NCBI GenBank assembly: GCA_025677815.1
Contig: JAIXMP010000010.1
Coordinates: 682,001 to 746,000, forward strand
Source: Phascolomyces articulosus
Taxonomy: Eukaryota > Mucoromycota > Mucoromycetes > Mucorales > Lichtheimiaceae
Direction: 5' to 3'
DNA length: 64,000 bases
A program made the position numbers and the translations under genes. A model generated the notes under the pieces. The model was not told the DNA's origin. It saw nothing but the letters and a program-made list of their open reading frames with translations, and searched no databases. Of the stretch, positions 37,071 to 49,100 are shown one piece after another (position 1 is the stretch's first letter; every line of letters starts with the position of its first letter).

Positions 37071-37227
37071 AGATACTACTGCTACAACAACTACAGCTAC
37101 AACAGATAAAGAAGATGAGAGTACTCGAGGTATCAAACGGAAGCTTGAAGAACCAAGTGATTCACCATCATCAACACCATCGCAACAGGATAAAGGCAAA
37201 CGTCGTGATACAGGTGGCGACAGCTAA
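34768..37227 (+). CDS. BAG6/Scythe-like ubiquitin-domain protein
   Basis: Eight exons: 34768-35044, 35354-35425, 35478-35623, 35728-35847, 35955-36137, 36269-36350, 36466-36671, 36736-37227, giving 525 aa. Residues 35-106 form a ubiquitin-like domain whose SSTR-type core (TRQRLIFQGKVLKDEKNL, then GKVVHLVVRP) is close to BAG6. A long S/T/P/N-rich region follows, then a helical middle part (about 340-400) with LRTMSCMRNVRTIL and VVQGMSLINHFLG. The C-terminus has a poly-Ala run and a basic nuclear-signal-like GIKRKLEEP. BAG6 acts as a holdase for exposed membrane segments, feeding the GET pathway or the proteasome. The exon 7 acceptor may be 39 bases earlier (36427), in frame. The function is inferred from the UBL only. 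Confidence 0.72.
37021..37070 (+). repeat. (GCT)n coding repeat, poly-Ala
   Basis: A run of GCT codons gives about eleven alanines after a Thr-Ala repeat in the BAG6-like protein. A likely length polymorphism. Confidence 0.9.
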
Positions 37228-37602
37228 GGCCAAAGAAAAAAACCCGAGTTGGAGAGCTGTATACCAAAAGCAAAACAACAATAACAACATGGAATTAAAA
37301 AAAAACAAAATAATAATAATAATAATAATAATAACATTTTCATATACACCCACACCCACCCATTCACCCCTTCAGACCTAACCCTCACTACCTACAGCAA
37401 TGATTTGCACAAATCGATCAAAAAAAAAATAACAAAAAACAAAGGACCACAATTAAGGATACAACAAACAAACAGATTGAAATATTTCTTACATATTACA
37501 ATTACATTATATATACTCTATTTTTTTTGAAAATAAGATGGACAAGATGAATAATTTTAGCTTAATCAATTAATCAAAACATTATTATTATTATTATTAT
37601 TA
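37228..37602. terminator. convergent 3' flanks of BAG6-like and CWC27 genes
   Basis: 375 bases of A-rich DNA with an (AAT)n run at 37310-37334 and an (ATT)n run at 37581-37605 that abuts and includes the CWC27 stop codon. No ORF is supported. Confidence 0.5.
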
Positions 37603-39729
37603 TTATCGTCTTTTGTAATAATCTTCTCGAGATCTTTTCCTATCATCCCTTCTTCTATCATCATCTCTGTGATCCCTTTCTCTCTTTCGGAATGCTTGTC
37701 CTAAATGATTTTGTTTTCCTTTTCTTTTATCACGTTCTTGTTGCTCTGCTTCTGCTTTACGTGTGCGTGGGTCAATAACCAGATAATCATCCACTGACTC
37801 TGTGCGCTCCATTAAACCTTTCCCCTTTTTATCCTTTTCGAAAACAAGTTTATGTGTCATCCATCCTTCATCCGTTTCTTCTTCTTCTTGGTCCATACTT
37901 GTATCACGACATGATTCACAACCTGGAATAAGATGTAGTTTACATGGGGGCATTTCTTCTTTTTTCTTTTCAGTCGAACTGGATGGTTCAGCAATGGATA
38001 ATTTTTGTTGGAAGGCTTTTAACTTGGAAAAAGTCTGTATTTTGTTTTGTTTTTGTTTGGATAATTGTTGGAATTAATGAATATTAAAACTCCCATCTGT
38101 ATAGAGTATTATTACTTCAAAAAAAAAAAAGTCAATAACTTACATCACTATCACCTTCTCCTCTTCGTTTACGTTCCTTGATACCTCCAATATCAGCAGC
38201 ACCTCGTCGAGCATACTTTTGTCGTTGCTGTTCAATCAAAGATACCTTCTTTTTCTTCTTATCTTTATTATCCTTTCGTCCTTCGCGTTCATCTCGACGA
38301 TCTTGTTCCATTTGACGAATATCACTTTTAAGCTTTTCTATTTCATTTTGTTGTAAACTAATTTACAGATATTTTGATTTGAATTAGACTTTTTTGCATA
38401 AAGTTAGAGAGTGAATGACTGTATAACTGATTATAAATGTAAACTACCTTGTTTTTTCTTTTCCCCCTTTATTTTCAATTTCATGACGATCTTTTCCCTT
38501 TGATTGTTTTAGTTCCTTGATATCTCCCGTAAATAATGATGATGAATGTAGTGATGGTACTGATTCCTCAGATTCAGATATAGGCTTCTCACCCTTCTTT
38601 TCTTTATGTGATAGAGGTGGCAATTCAGCTGGAGGTGGGGCTTTTTTATCTTCAGGTAAAAAATCATAACTACTCTTCTTGCTCTTTTTTTCCTCTTTTG
38701 GTGTCATTTCTTCAGCCTCTTCACCAAAAGATAATAAATTCAGTTGTCTATACCAAATACAAATGCATTAGTTCATGAAAAATAAAAAAAACATTTATAC
38801 AGAATTCAACACACGATTTTCCCATCGAAACACGTTACTTTTTTTCTTTTTTCTTCTTCTTTTTGGCCTCCAATTCTGCTGCCTTTTGTTTTTCAAGAGC
38901 TCGAGCCAATTTTCTTTCACGCTTTGTAATTCTTGGTACAATATCATCAAATGGATTCAACACAATTTCTGTCGATTTAACACGATGTGGATATAAGGGT
39001 CGTTCGTTGGCATCCGTATCCATTTCGCTCATCTTGAGCACATTAAAAATGGTATCACCCGCAACCTAAATAGATTAAATAATCCAATGGTTGGTATGTT
39101 GTATTCACTTTTTTTTTTAAGACTGTTACCGCTGTTGACCAAATGAAAAGTAAAATCAATTGCATCTTACACGTCCAAAAAGCGTATGTGTTCGTGTCAA
39201 TTCTTCAGTTGTATCCAAAGTAATAAAAAACTGACTGCCTTGTTCTACTTCACCCATATTTGCCATGCCAACAAGACCGCGTCGATTAAATCGTAATCGA
39301 GAATGATATTCGTTTGGAAATTCGTCGTCTTCATAGATCGATTCACCACCTAATTTTTGATCACCAAATGAAAAAGTATGTCTTTAATACGCAATCTTTT
39401 ATAGTATTATAATATTTATACAAAATGTATAGCTGTACCTTGACCAGTACCCGATGGATCACCACCTTGAATAATAAAATTGGGTACAATACGATGGAAA
39501 ATGGTATTATCATAATAACCTTCCATGCAAAGTTGTATAAAGTTACGTGATGCTTTTGGTGTCTCTTTACCCCATAGTTCGATCTCTACATCACCTGCAG
39601 TGGTATGAAGGATAACCTTGCCACTATAATATAAATTGCATTCAGGTTTAATATGTAATTTGAATAATGTTTAGCCTGATTGTCTTGTATTTACTTTGTA
39701 TGTGGCTCCAAGGCATAAATATTTGACAT
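37603..39729 (-). CDS. CWC27: spliceosome-associated cyclophilin CWC27
   Basis: Seven exons on the minus strand: 39695-39729, 39439-39623, 39171-39349, 38839-39065, 38448-38747, 38144-38357, 37603-38034, giving 523 aa. It begins MSNIYALEP, and residues 1-175 form a cyclophilin fold (IELWGKETPKASRNF, FHRIVPNFIIQGGDP, GSQFFIT). The position equivalent to CypA Trp121 is Glu (TTEEL), as in human CWC27, which weakens prolyl isomerase activity. The remainder is a long charged K/E/R-rich tail with coiled-coil potential, then the conserved CKLHLIPGCESCRD and DDYLVIDPR blocks. CWC27 is a component of activated spliceosomes (partner CWC22 region). It fits an intron-rich genome. Confidence 0.93.
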
Positions 39730-40009
39730 TGTATTGAAAATGAAGGCCAAAAAAAAAAAAAGAAACTCGATTTTTAATTGAATTTGTTGGATTCGGAGGT
39801 GGAACAGATGACTATATATACATGGTTTCTTGTATAAAGCGTTTTAGATATTGAGTATATAAATAATCTTTGATAATTGTAAAATATAGCTGTGTAAAAA
39901 ATAATGGATTTATTATCTATGATCTAAAATAAAATGGAGTATGGATTGTATATATCTGTAAAAAAAAATGTACATTTCATGAAAAAAAACTAAACTACAG
40001 TAAATTCAA

Positions 40010-41662
40010 CTATAGTTCTTCATCATCGCTCTGAGTCTTTCGTTCTGCTCGAACTCTTTCGAAACACTTGTCGACTTCGCGATTCCAATTTGTGCGCAAA
40101 ATAATAAGCCATTCAACACAGCCTACCAAGAATAAAGCTACACATTGACCCACCCATAAACCGGCCAAACCAAGATCATGTTGGAAAGCAAGATATATAC
40201 CAAGGGGTAAAGCCAAAATATAATAGCTGACAAGATTGACAATAGCACCCAAATGTTGGTTACCCATACCACGCAATGATCCACCACAGGAGCCAGCTAC
40301 GCCATCAGCAATTTGGAATGCTGCTACCCAAGGTAGGACATCGCCCACAAGGTCCACAACAGTCTCTTCATTTGAGAAAAGATAACCAAAGGCGTCCCGA
40401 GCAATCAACATGATAATCATAATAATCATCCCGATAGATGCTGCCAACATGGCACTCAAATTGGCTGAGATTTTAGCACCAACAGGCCATGCACTACCAA
40501 GCAAATTGCCCACACGATTCGAAGTGGCAATGGAGATACCAAATGGAATTGTATTCAAAACTTGATCAGTTGTCATGATAACACTTTGAGCGGCCAAGGA
40601 GGTGGTACCAAGGCGACCCGCAGCTAAAGCAACAATTTCGAAAGCTATCCATTCCGTGCCAACCATCAAAATGCCAGGACCCACCAACTTTAGGAATGGA
40701 CACCAGTTGTGCAATGCGCGACGACTGAAGCCACCCCATCCGGCGGCACCATCCACAAACACGATATAACAGAGCAATAGAATAAACATAAGCCAGTAAA
40801 TGATTGAGGTGGCAATTGGTGCACCAATAAATCCAAAATTCCATTTCCAAACAAACAAATAGTTGAGGCCCAAATTAAGAGGAGAACATATCAATAAAAC
40901 ATAAGTGCCTGCGTGCATGATGCCTTGTGCTTGAAGATACTTCTTGGTCGCTTCAAAACATATATAGGCCGGTGCACCTATAAGGTTTATTTGAATTTCA
41001 TGATTTATTATTCGATTTATGAATTGTGTGACATAAGATAAGATTTATATATTATAAACAACCCAACAAACAAAATGAAACAAACCTGCTGTGAGATATC
41101 GTAAAAACACTTGTGTCATTTGGCTCAAAACAACTTCTTGTCCAAGAAAAAGTAACACTGGTTCGACGAAAAACCAAAGTACAGCAATAGGTACGAACAG
41201 AAGGAGCAATACAAGATAAGCACGTTGTAAAAGAACACCAACTTCATGTGGATTATCAGAGGCTGTCCATGATTGTGAGCACAATGTATCTAATTGTTGT
41301 GTGGTAAAATAACTTTAGTAATATAACTACAGATAAACATTGACGTTTTATACAGTGAAACATAAAAAAGGCGATACTTTACCAAGAGCTGTAGATCCAC
41401 CTAAAGCCAAAACCCAGCCAGTAACCATGGCAAACATAAAGGCAAAAGCTGATGCTGCTAGCTCTTCAGCACCGATGCGACCTACGATAAGCACACAACC
41501 GGTTTGTAATGAATTCTGTAACATATAAGCCAAGATTACCGGTGTCGACGTTTTTACTAGTACCCATAATTCTTTAGGTATACTTGGAGCATCAAAATTA
41601 AGATAATAATTCTCGTTAGGAAGAATAGGGCGAGTTTCATCATCAGGAAGTGCAATTGTCAT
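40010..41662 (-). CDS. MATE-family multidrug/toxin extrusion transporter
   Basis: Three exons on the minus strand: 41383-41662, 41086-41289, 40010-40977, giving 483 aa with about 12 membrane spans. MATE hallmarks are present: the ALDTLCSQSWTA segment after span 2 (two-fold repeat motif), ATKKYLQAQGIM before span 5, and AAQSVIMTTDQVLNTIPFGIS in the second half. It is an eleven- to twelve-span antiporter that exports organic cations or drugs using H+ or Na+ gradients, at the plasma or vacuolar membrane. It is divergently paired with an amino-acid permease across 484 bases. A (GA)n run lies in its leader (41701-41720). Substrates are unknown. Confidence 0.92.
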
Positions 41663-42146
41663 TCTTGGTAAGAAAAAAGATAAGATATTGGTATGACACA
41701 GAGAGAGAGAGAGAGAGAGAAATAAAAAGAAAGAGATCAGCTTATTATTTTTTAAAAGATGGTTTTTAAATATCATAAAAAGAAAGGATAAGAAGGATCT
41801 GTGTGTTTTACGTAAAAAAGAAGGAGGTGGGGGTATTGATAGATAAAAATTCACTCTTTTTACTTAATATTATAATAAACCGTCTTTGGCATATGTCGAT
41901 TACCCGATATATTTTCAAAAGTTTTACGTTAAGAAAATTAAGATAAGAGTGATTTAAATTAGATATACTTCAAGTAGGCATACTAAAACCCCATTATCTC
42001 ATTTAAATGACCGCATATCTTATTTTGGTCGGACCAAATCAGAAACCTTTTTGGGCATTCAAATATAAAATACGACTTGTTCATTTTTATTTTTATCAAA
42101 AAAGAACAGCTATTACTTTTATTATATATCATAGATCATAATTATT
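41663..42146. promoter_or_regulatory. shared divergent promoter, MATE / amino-acid permease
   Basis: 484 bases between two divergent start codons. The MATE side has a (GA)10 tract and purine-rich leader. The permease side has a T-rich leader (42075-42120). No known operator is identified. Co-regulation of the two transporters is inferred from arrangement alone. Confidence 0.4.
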
Positions 42147-44101
42147 ATGTCACAGCCTCCACAACTTGAAAAGACTTCTTTTGAATTTTTAGAAGAAGAT
42201 GCTCAAAAACTTGCTGCGATGGGTTATAAACAAGAATTCAAGCGTGAATTTAACGCACTGTCCTTATTCTGTTTTGCTTTTTCCATGATGGGTGTACTCG
42301 CATCTGTGAGTGCTAGTATTAACTTTCCAATGTCTCATGGTGGTCCTGTAAGCATGGTGTGGGGATGGTATGAAATGATAATTTTTATTATGATGACCCT
42401 TAATTTGGCAATAGAAGTATAATAATAACCATAATCTCTTGTACCTCTTCTTATGCTTATCTCCAATATATGTAGGCTGACAGCTGCTGGTTTTGTAATG
42501 TCAGGTACTTTATACAATTAAATAAATATATATATATATATGCTAACATAACAATTTATATAAATAGTTGCACTCATGCTTGCCGAACTTTGTTCATCAA
42601 TGCCAACAACTGGTGGCCTCTATTATTTCGCAGCCAAACTCTCCATGAAATCGGATAAAGATATTGGTTGGATGCCGCTCGTCGTATGGTTTACTGCTTG
42701 GGTCAATGTACTTGGAAATGTTGCACTTGTTGCATCCATCGACTGGAGTTTGACACAAATGGTCTTTGCGTGGGTTACTTTGGTTACTGATGGTGCCTTT
42801 ATTCCTACATTTGAACAAACACTGGGTTTATATTTTTCATTCCTCGTTTTACACGGTATTATTGGGTCGCTTCCAACAAAGATCTTGGCTGCTATCAACA
42901 ATTTTTATGTTTTACTCAACCTTGTTGCCACTGTTGTCGTGATTGTATGCTTATATGCCTTACCTTCGAAACGTAACTCTGCTTCATACGTCTTTACACA
43001 TTATGATAACTCGTACTCTGGTTGGAACGATGGTTTTTCGTATGTTTTGGGTATGCTTAACGCAATGTGGACACTTTGTGGTTATGGCGCTGCGTGCAAT
43101 ATCGCTGAAGAATGCAGAGACGCTGCTCGTGCAGGTCCTCGTGCCATCATTATGTCGGTGGTTTCCACTGTGGTTGCTGGATGGTTGATCCTTTTGGCAG
43201 CAACTTTTGCTGTTACTGATATTGATGCCGCCTTGGACTCGGACTTTGGAATGCCAATGATCCATATTATATTTACATCATGCGGTAAGCCAGCCGCTCT
43301 TGGGTTGTGGATGTTGGTCATTCTTGTTCAACTTTTCACAGGATCTTCTGCTGTCATTGCAACATCCCGAGTTATCTTTGCCTTCTCTCGTGATGGTGGT
43401 TTGCCCTTTTCCAATTGGTGGAGCGCTGTCAACTCCTACACACAAACACCTATTAATGCTGTTTGGCTTAATGTTCTCGGCTCTGCTTTACTTGGTCTTC
43501 TTGGTTTCATTGACCAAGCAGCATTAGATGCTGTATTTAACTTGGTATGCTGCCATTGTTTTTTTTTGTTTATATATATGTACTAACAGGTGCGAAAAAA
43601 TATTTAATAGGCTTCAATTGGTATATATATTGCATATGGTATTCCCATCTTTTGTCGTATTACCATTGGTCGTAGCCGCTTTGAACCTGGACCATTTAGT
43701 TTGGGTCGATGGTCTACTCCTATTGGATCCATTGCTTGTGCGTGGATTTGTTTCATTGTTGTCTCATTCCTCTTGTAAGTATTTTTTTTTAAAAAAAAAC
43801 ATTATTATTGAGTGTAAACTAAACTCATTACTTGACTAACTCTTTTTTTCTCCTATTTTTCTTTAGTCCATATGAAATGCCAGTAACACCAACAAATATG
43901 AATTATGCTGTTGTGGTACTTGGTGCAATTATTATTTTTGCCGGTATCTGGTTTGCTGTGGATGCTCATAAATGGTTTAAGGGCCCTCGTATGACTATCG
44001 AACATGATGTACTCAATGTTGTTTCTTCAGGCCAAGAGGGCTCTTCTCCTACATATTCTTTTGTGTCAAGTGTTAAAGATGAAAAGTTCACACAGGCTTG
44101 A
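42147..44101 (+). CDS. amino-acid/choline/GABA permease (APC superfamily)
   Basis: Five exons: 42147-42367, 42476-42504, 42568-43544, 43611-43774, 43867-44101, giving 541 aa. It starts with a hydrophilic tail, then the conserved LSLFCFAFSMMGVLASV and GGPVSMVWGWLTAAGF block, AELCSSMPTTGGLYYFAAKL, WTLCGYGAACNIAEECRDAARAGPRAI and SRDGGLPFS. These are the signatures of the fungal ACT family (UGA4, HNM1 type; TC 2.A.3.4). About 12 spans are expected in the plasma membrane with proton-coupled uptake. The substrate (GABA, choline or polyamine) cannot be decided from sequence alone. It is preceded by a divergent MATE gene. Confidence 0.92.
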
Positions 44102-44906
44102 AAATATTTATATGCAACAGATTGTTCCTTTTGATTTTTCTCTTTCTTTTTTGTGTACATTTATCTTATTTTACCTATTGCACATGTTTTTTTTTTCAAA
44201 GTATAGCATACTTATACTACCGATTATTCAATTTCCTTAATCTTCATCTTTTCATTCTCTTGAATCTCAATGCTTCTGATTTACTATTATTATTGCTATT
44301 GTTTTGTATAATACCCGTATCATCATCCATATCACCCATGACATCTTATTGGTAGCTTTCTTATAAGCTATTACTGTACCATAGTTTTTTATTCTTTATT
44401 ATTACAATAAATATATTTTAGCAATACCTAGTTGCGTATATAGATTCTATAAAATTCTTTTCCTTTTTGGGTGATCTTCACCAAATTATGCAACCCTTTT
44501 TTTTTAAAAAAAAAAACTTGGATTGTATCTAGTAGTATAAACGCTTACATGCTTTACACAGACATAGACCTTTTTTTATTAGTTATTTGTTGTTTATGTA
44601 TAAAGGCATATGCTTTTGCTCTATCGAATTTAAAAAAAATATATTTATATATTAAATATGAAACTGTTGATCATAGTCTCATTAAAATCAAGAGTATTCA
44701 TGCATCCCAACAACAACAAAAAAGTTGGACGTTGTACAAATGTCAACTTGTTGGCGTAGGCATTACGTGTTCTTGTACCTCAAAAAACAACTTTTTTTAC
44801 TCCCATACCAACTTTATATTTTTGTTCTTCTTTTCCTCGTACTGTTCAGCAGGCATTTATTTTTTTTTCATTTTTTTTTCATTCTACCTCGATTTACATA
44901 AGCAAG
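44102..44906. promoter_or_regulatory. upstream region of the WC-2-like gene
   Basis: 805 bases without a supported gene; a 160-codon open frame here (44471-44953) is low-complexity and overlaps the next gene. The last 90 bases are strongly T/CT-rich and are likely the transcript leader. Confidence 0.4.
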
Positions 44907-46116
44907 ATGATGACCACAGCACAGCCTACAGTGGATGCTCCACAAACCATTAAAGCGCCAGAGTTTACTCGACGCAAGAATTGGTCCCAAAGTATTTTGG
45001 ACGAACTTCGAGATCTTGTCCTGGTAATCACTGCTTCCGAGCACACAGTCGTTTATTGTTCACCTGCTTCAAGTGAATGCCTAGGCTATGAACCATCTGA
45101 AATAGTCAACCATCGATTCACCGAATTTGTTCACGTGGATGATGTTGATTCATTGACAAGAAATCTTCGTGCAAGTAAGGATTCCATGGAAACACTCAAG
45201 GCCGTCTTTCGTCTTCAAGGCAAAGATGCAAAGTATAATGTAGTAGAAATGACCGGTCATTTTTACAAAAATTGCTTTTTTGGTACTGCTCGTGTCATTC
45301 CTGTTCAAGCAACGCGTACAATGGAAGCATTTTTGGAAATTAAAATGGAAAACGAGGCGCTGAAACAAGTGTTGCATGAATTGCAAGCAGAAAAACAACA
45401 AATGGAAGATGAAGAAGGACAACTGCTTGAAGAGGAGGTAATAGCAACAGCTATTGCTCCTTATGTATATACTCCAGGTATCAATACATCCTATGATATT
45501 ACTGAAGCATTATCATTGTTTACTGGTTTGCATTATGAACTTGGTGAACGATCTCGTGGTATTTCTATGGGTATGGAAGGTGAACTGCTGAATATTAGTC
45601 CTGAACGTTTGGCAGAACTTCCTGCAGTTGTTGGGCCTGTGGATAAAGAAATTGTGCCTGCTGAAGAAATGCAACAACGAAAGAATAAAAAGGTAAATTG
45701 TGTTGGAAATAATGAAGTATCTATATGAGTATATGATCGAGAGATTATAGTAATTACTTACAATCCAGATACTAAAATACGTTCAAAGAAACGTGTCGAA
45801 GTAGAGCCACCACAGCAACGCGTTTGTACAGATTGTGGTACTACAGATTCCCCTGAATGGAGAAAAGGACCTAATGGACCAAAAACGTAAGCGAATGTTA
45901 TAATATTACAATGTTTAGTAGCAAGGTAGTATACAGAATTTATCAATATAATAATAATAACAATAACATTTAATATAGACTCTGTAATGCTTGTGGTATC
46001 CGTAAGTATCATTATAATTGAATATAGAAGTAATGAGCATTCAAACCATTAATTGTTATATATATATATTTCTACGCATAGGTTTTGCAAAATTGGCAAA
46101 GAAAGATCGTACCTAG
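44907..46116 (+). CDS. white-collar-2-like GATA factor with PAS domain
   Basis: Likely exons: 44907-45692, 45744-45886, 45979-46001, 46082-46116, about 328 aa. Residues 25-140 are a PAS domain (SECLGYEPSEIVNHRFTEFVH) without the LOV flavin motif GRNCRFLQ, as in WC-2 rather than WC-1. A coiled coil covers 142-175. A fungal GATA finger C-x2-C-x18-C-x2-C follows (Cys290, 293, 312, 315), with PEWRKGPNGPKT, ending in RFAKLAKKD. Together with a WC-1 partner it binds light-responsive promoters in the nucleus. The junction between exon 1 and 2 is uncertain. The strong acceptor at 45768 gives the wrong frame, and I used a weak AG at 45743. The finger is spread over three exons. Confidence 0.85.
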
Positions 46117-49100
46117 ATCAATCACAACCTTGTCAGTGTAATACGTCACTTTATGGTATACGTATACTTGAGAAATAAATTTTATCATTTTTTCTTGCGT
46201 TTTTTTTAGTTCCCAATATGAGTAATATGAATGATGAGTGGTATTAAATATTGTCATTCATAAAAAAAAATATGGGTTAGAGCTGTTCGCAATTGTGAGG
46301 GTTAGATGGATCCTTGCTTTTTGGTTTTGGTTTCAATCAAACAGACAATGTGTGGTTTCGTTCTGCTATTATATCAGCTATAGCATGCTATAATTTGTGA
46401 TGAGATTCAAGTCTCAGATCAATATCATACACACAATTATTTTCAATAAAAAAGGTATCTATACATTTTATTAAGTTCAAGTAGTAGGCACTGGCATCTA
46501 TGTAAGATATATAATTAATTTTTGTCAACTCTTCCTGGTGTTCAACGACCAATTCCATCATACATTGACTCGAGTGGTTGTCTTGTCAAAGTAGTCTTGT
46601 CTTCCGTCACCAAATCCATAATTCTATGACCAAGAATACTAAGAGAAATATCAATACGGGGTTCTTTCCGTGTTATAATTGTGGTTTTCTATCATTTCAC
46701 TTAGATTACCATGTTCATTAATATTTCAAAGCAATATGTTTAAGGTCGTGAACAATGGATGAATAAACAATAGTTGTTTCGCCATTATCATGATACATCT
46801 ATACAAAAATACAACAAAGTAAATGTCGTGTCCGTAGAAAAAGAATACGCCAAATAGGTGTATCTAAATTTAAATGAGGAAGAAAAGAATAAATAACAAA
46901 TAAAATAGAATAACGCCATTATTATGAAATGGTGTGAATTAGAACGGTATACCAAATAAGGTATAATGTTCAACAATAAGAAAATAAGAAATGAATAAAC
47001 GCCCTCTTAGCATAAGGCGTAAATTAACAATAACAAATATCAATCCTCATCTCTATGGACTCATATAAACACGTACCCGACAATAGATAAATAATTAGAA
47101 ATAAACACTTCATCGAAAAGTATAAAAGGACCTCAATTTTATTAGATAGTTGGATCATCATTACTTTTATTGGAATAAATCTATATAACAGTCTCAACGT
47201 ATTCCTATATCGTTTTTATTTTCTATTCGTTATACCTTTTATATTTTTCACAGTAAAGGTGGATGATTATAATAGCAAATACTCTCTCCTATGTTCATTT
47301 CCGCTTCTTTTCAATATTTTTTCTTGAGGTCAATATGCCAGTGGGTATTAATAGCTCCACGGCGATTTTCAAGGCCAAACCGACCTATGGTTAATCTTGG
47401 TGCACTTATTGATATCATTTGTATCATGGATTTTCTAATGAAGGTAAAAAACCAAAGGAATAGTATGTCTTGTTTTATTCATTGACTACTCTAACTAAAA
47501 TCATTATATTTATATTTCCCACCAAGACGCCGCTCGAATCGCTTTGGAGAAGTCATCGTTAAAACTTGTCTTTTTTTTTAATTTATTAATGATAACGTAA
47601 AATATATTGCTAAGACATCCTGTTTTACACCGGGATGACACACTTTCATATTTGCTCCAATAGTTCCTCTGCGACAGAGGAAACTAGGTTTCTCTTATTT
47701 GCTTTTGTTTCAAGGGAGTTGGTCTATAATACACCGAATATACAATTAAATCAACGGGAATGTGAGTATTCTTGGATCATTCCCCAGATACGCTATGTGT
47801 TGACTATTATTTATTTAGGTGTAACTGGAAGATACCCACTGGTTGAAGTATATCAAGATAAATGGCCATTGTTATCTACTGCTTGATTTAGCATACAGTG
47901 CATATAGATCTCGCTTTTTGCACTGACAATGAATGCACTCCCTCAGTTATTGCAACAATATCCACTCCCAAATCATGAAGAACATTTAAGGTAGCGTTGA
48001 TTGAATGTTATCGGTATGGTGGTGACGTAAATATATTTGGTTTTACTTCTTGCTGCTCAAAACATGTAATAGGTTCTCGTTTTTTAGCAAGATCCAAACA
48101 TTCACATTGATGGGATGAAATTTATCAAAGTATAAAGTTTCCGTTCAAAGTTTTAATTAAGCATTTGGTTCCCTAGAAAGAAATTAAAATGTACTTTCCA
48201 GTAATAGGTTGATAATAGCATTTACATAATTGAATTGATTTATGGTCTTGAAAGAAAGTTGTAATGCACTAATTCTGTAAGACCTGGAAGCTGAATTCGA
48301 GAATACCACGTGTTTCGTTGAATGCATTTGATGCGTCATTGAAATGTGAAGAAAAATACGCAAAAATATAGTAAATAACTTGGCATCTGAAAACAAAGAT
48401 GATATATTCAATGGCCACCTTGGTGAATTACTTCTGTTACTATTAGATTGATCTTCTTCTCATACTGAAAGTCAAACAAAAGATAATAAGAACCTAAACC
48501 AAAGATTCCAATCTTCTCCTCAGTATTATGAAACGTTTTATGTGAAGCTATTATTCACTGCTATACTTATCACATCACATTATCTTGACCATTATACACT
48601 ATTGAGAATCGCCTGTTATATTTATGATGATTTTCATTAATTGCTACCTTTATAAAGAGTAATAGTTGATAATAATATCCATAAAGAACTACAATTATCT
48701 TGTTGGAAATTATTCTATATATAATAATAATCAGTGAATAGTTTTAGGTCCCACGCAATAGTACATAAAAAATCCACTATTATAGTACGATTAAGCGAAA
48801 AAATTTGCATCTTCAGCGAGTTTAGATCGAATAACCGTTTATCCACCAAGTGTTGATTATGATAAAGGAGAGCCCTTATATTATGATATATTAAGGACTA
48901 TTCATTTTCTATATGAATTTTCTATTTAGAAGAGAATTATACGAGTTCCTGATAGTGAAAAGATATGATAAGTGTAAAATAAGCAGTAATTCCAAGAAAA
49001 GGAACATAAGAAGGTGCAGGGGCTTTTTGGAGGGTATTTTTAGTTCTTTTATTATTTAATGCACGGGGAAATGGAACAACCACTCTGTTGGTTATTGTTT

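Noticed and set aside
36878..37381. 167-codon plus-strand frame rich in Leu and Gln
   Set aside because: Off-frame reading of the Ser/Ala-rich end of the BAG6-like protein.
44471..44953. 160-codon frame before the WC-2-like gene
   Set aside because: Low-complexity Phe/Tyr/Leu-rich translation of a T-rich leader, overlapping the real start in another frame.
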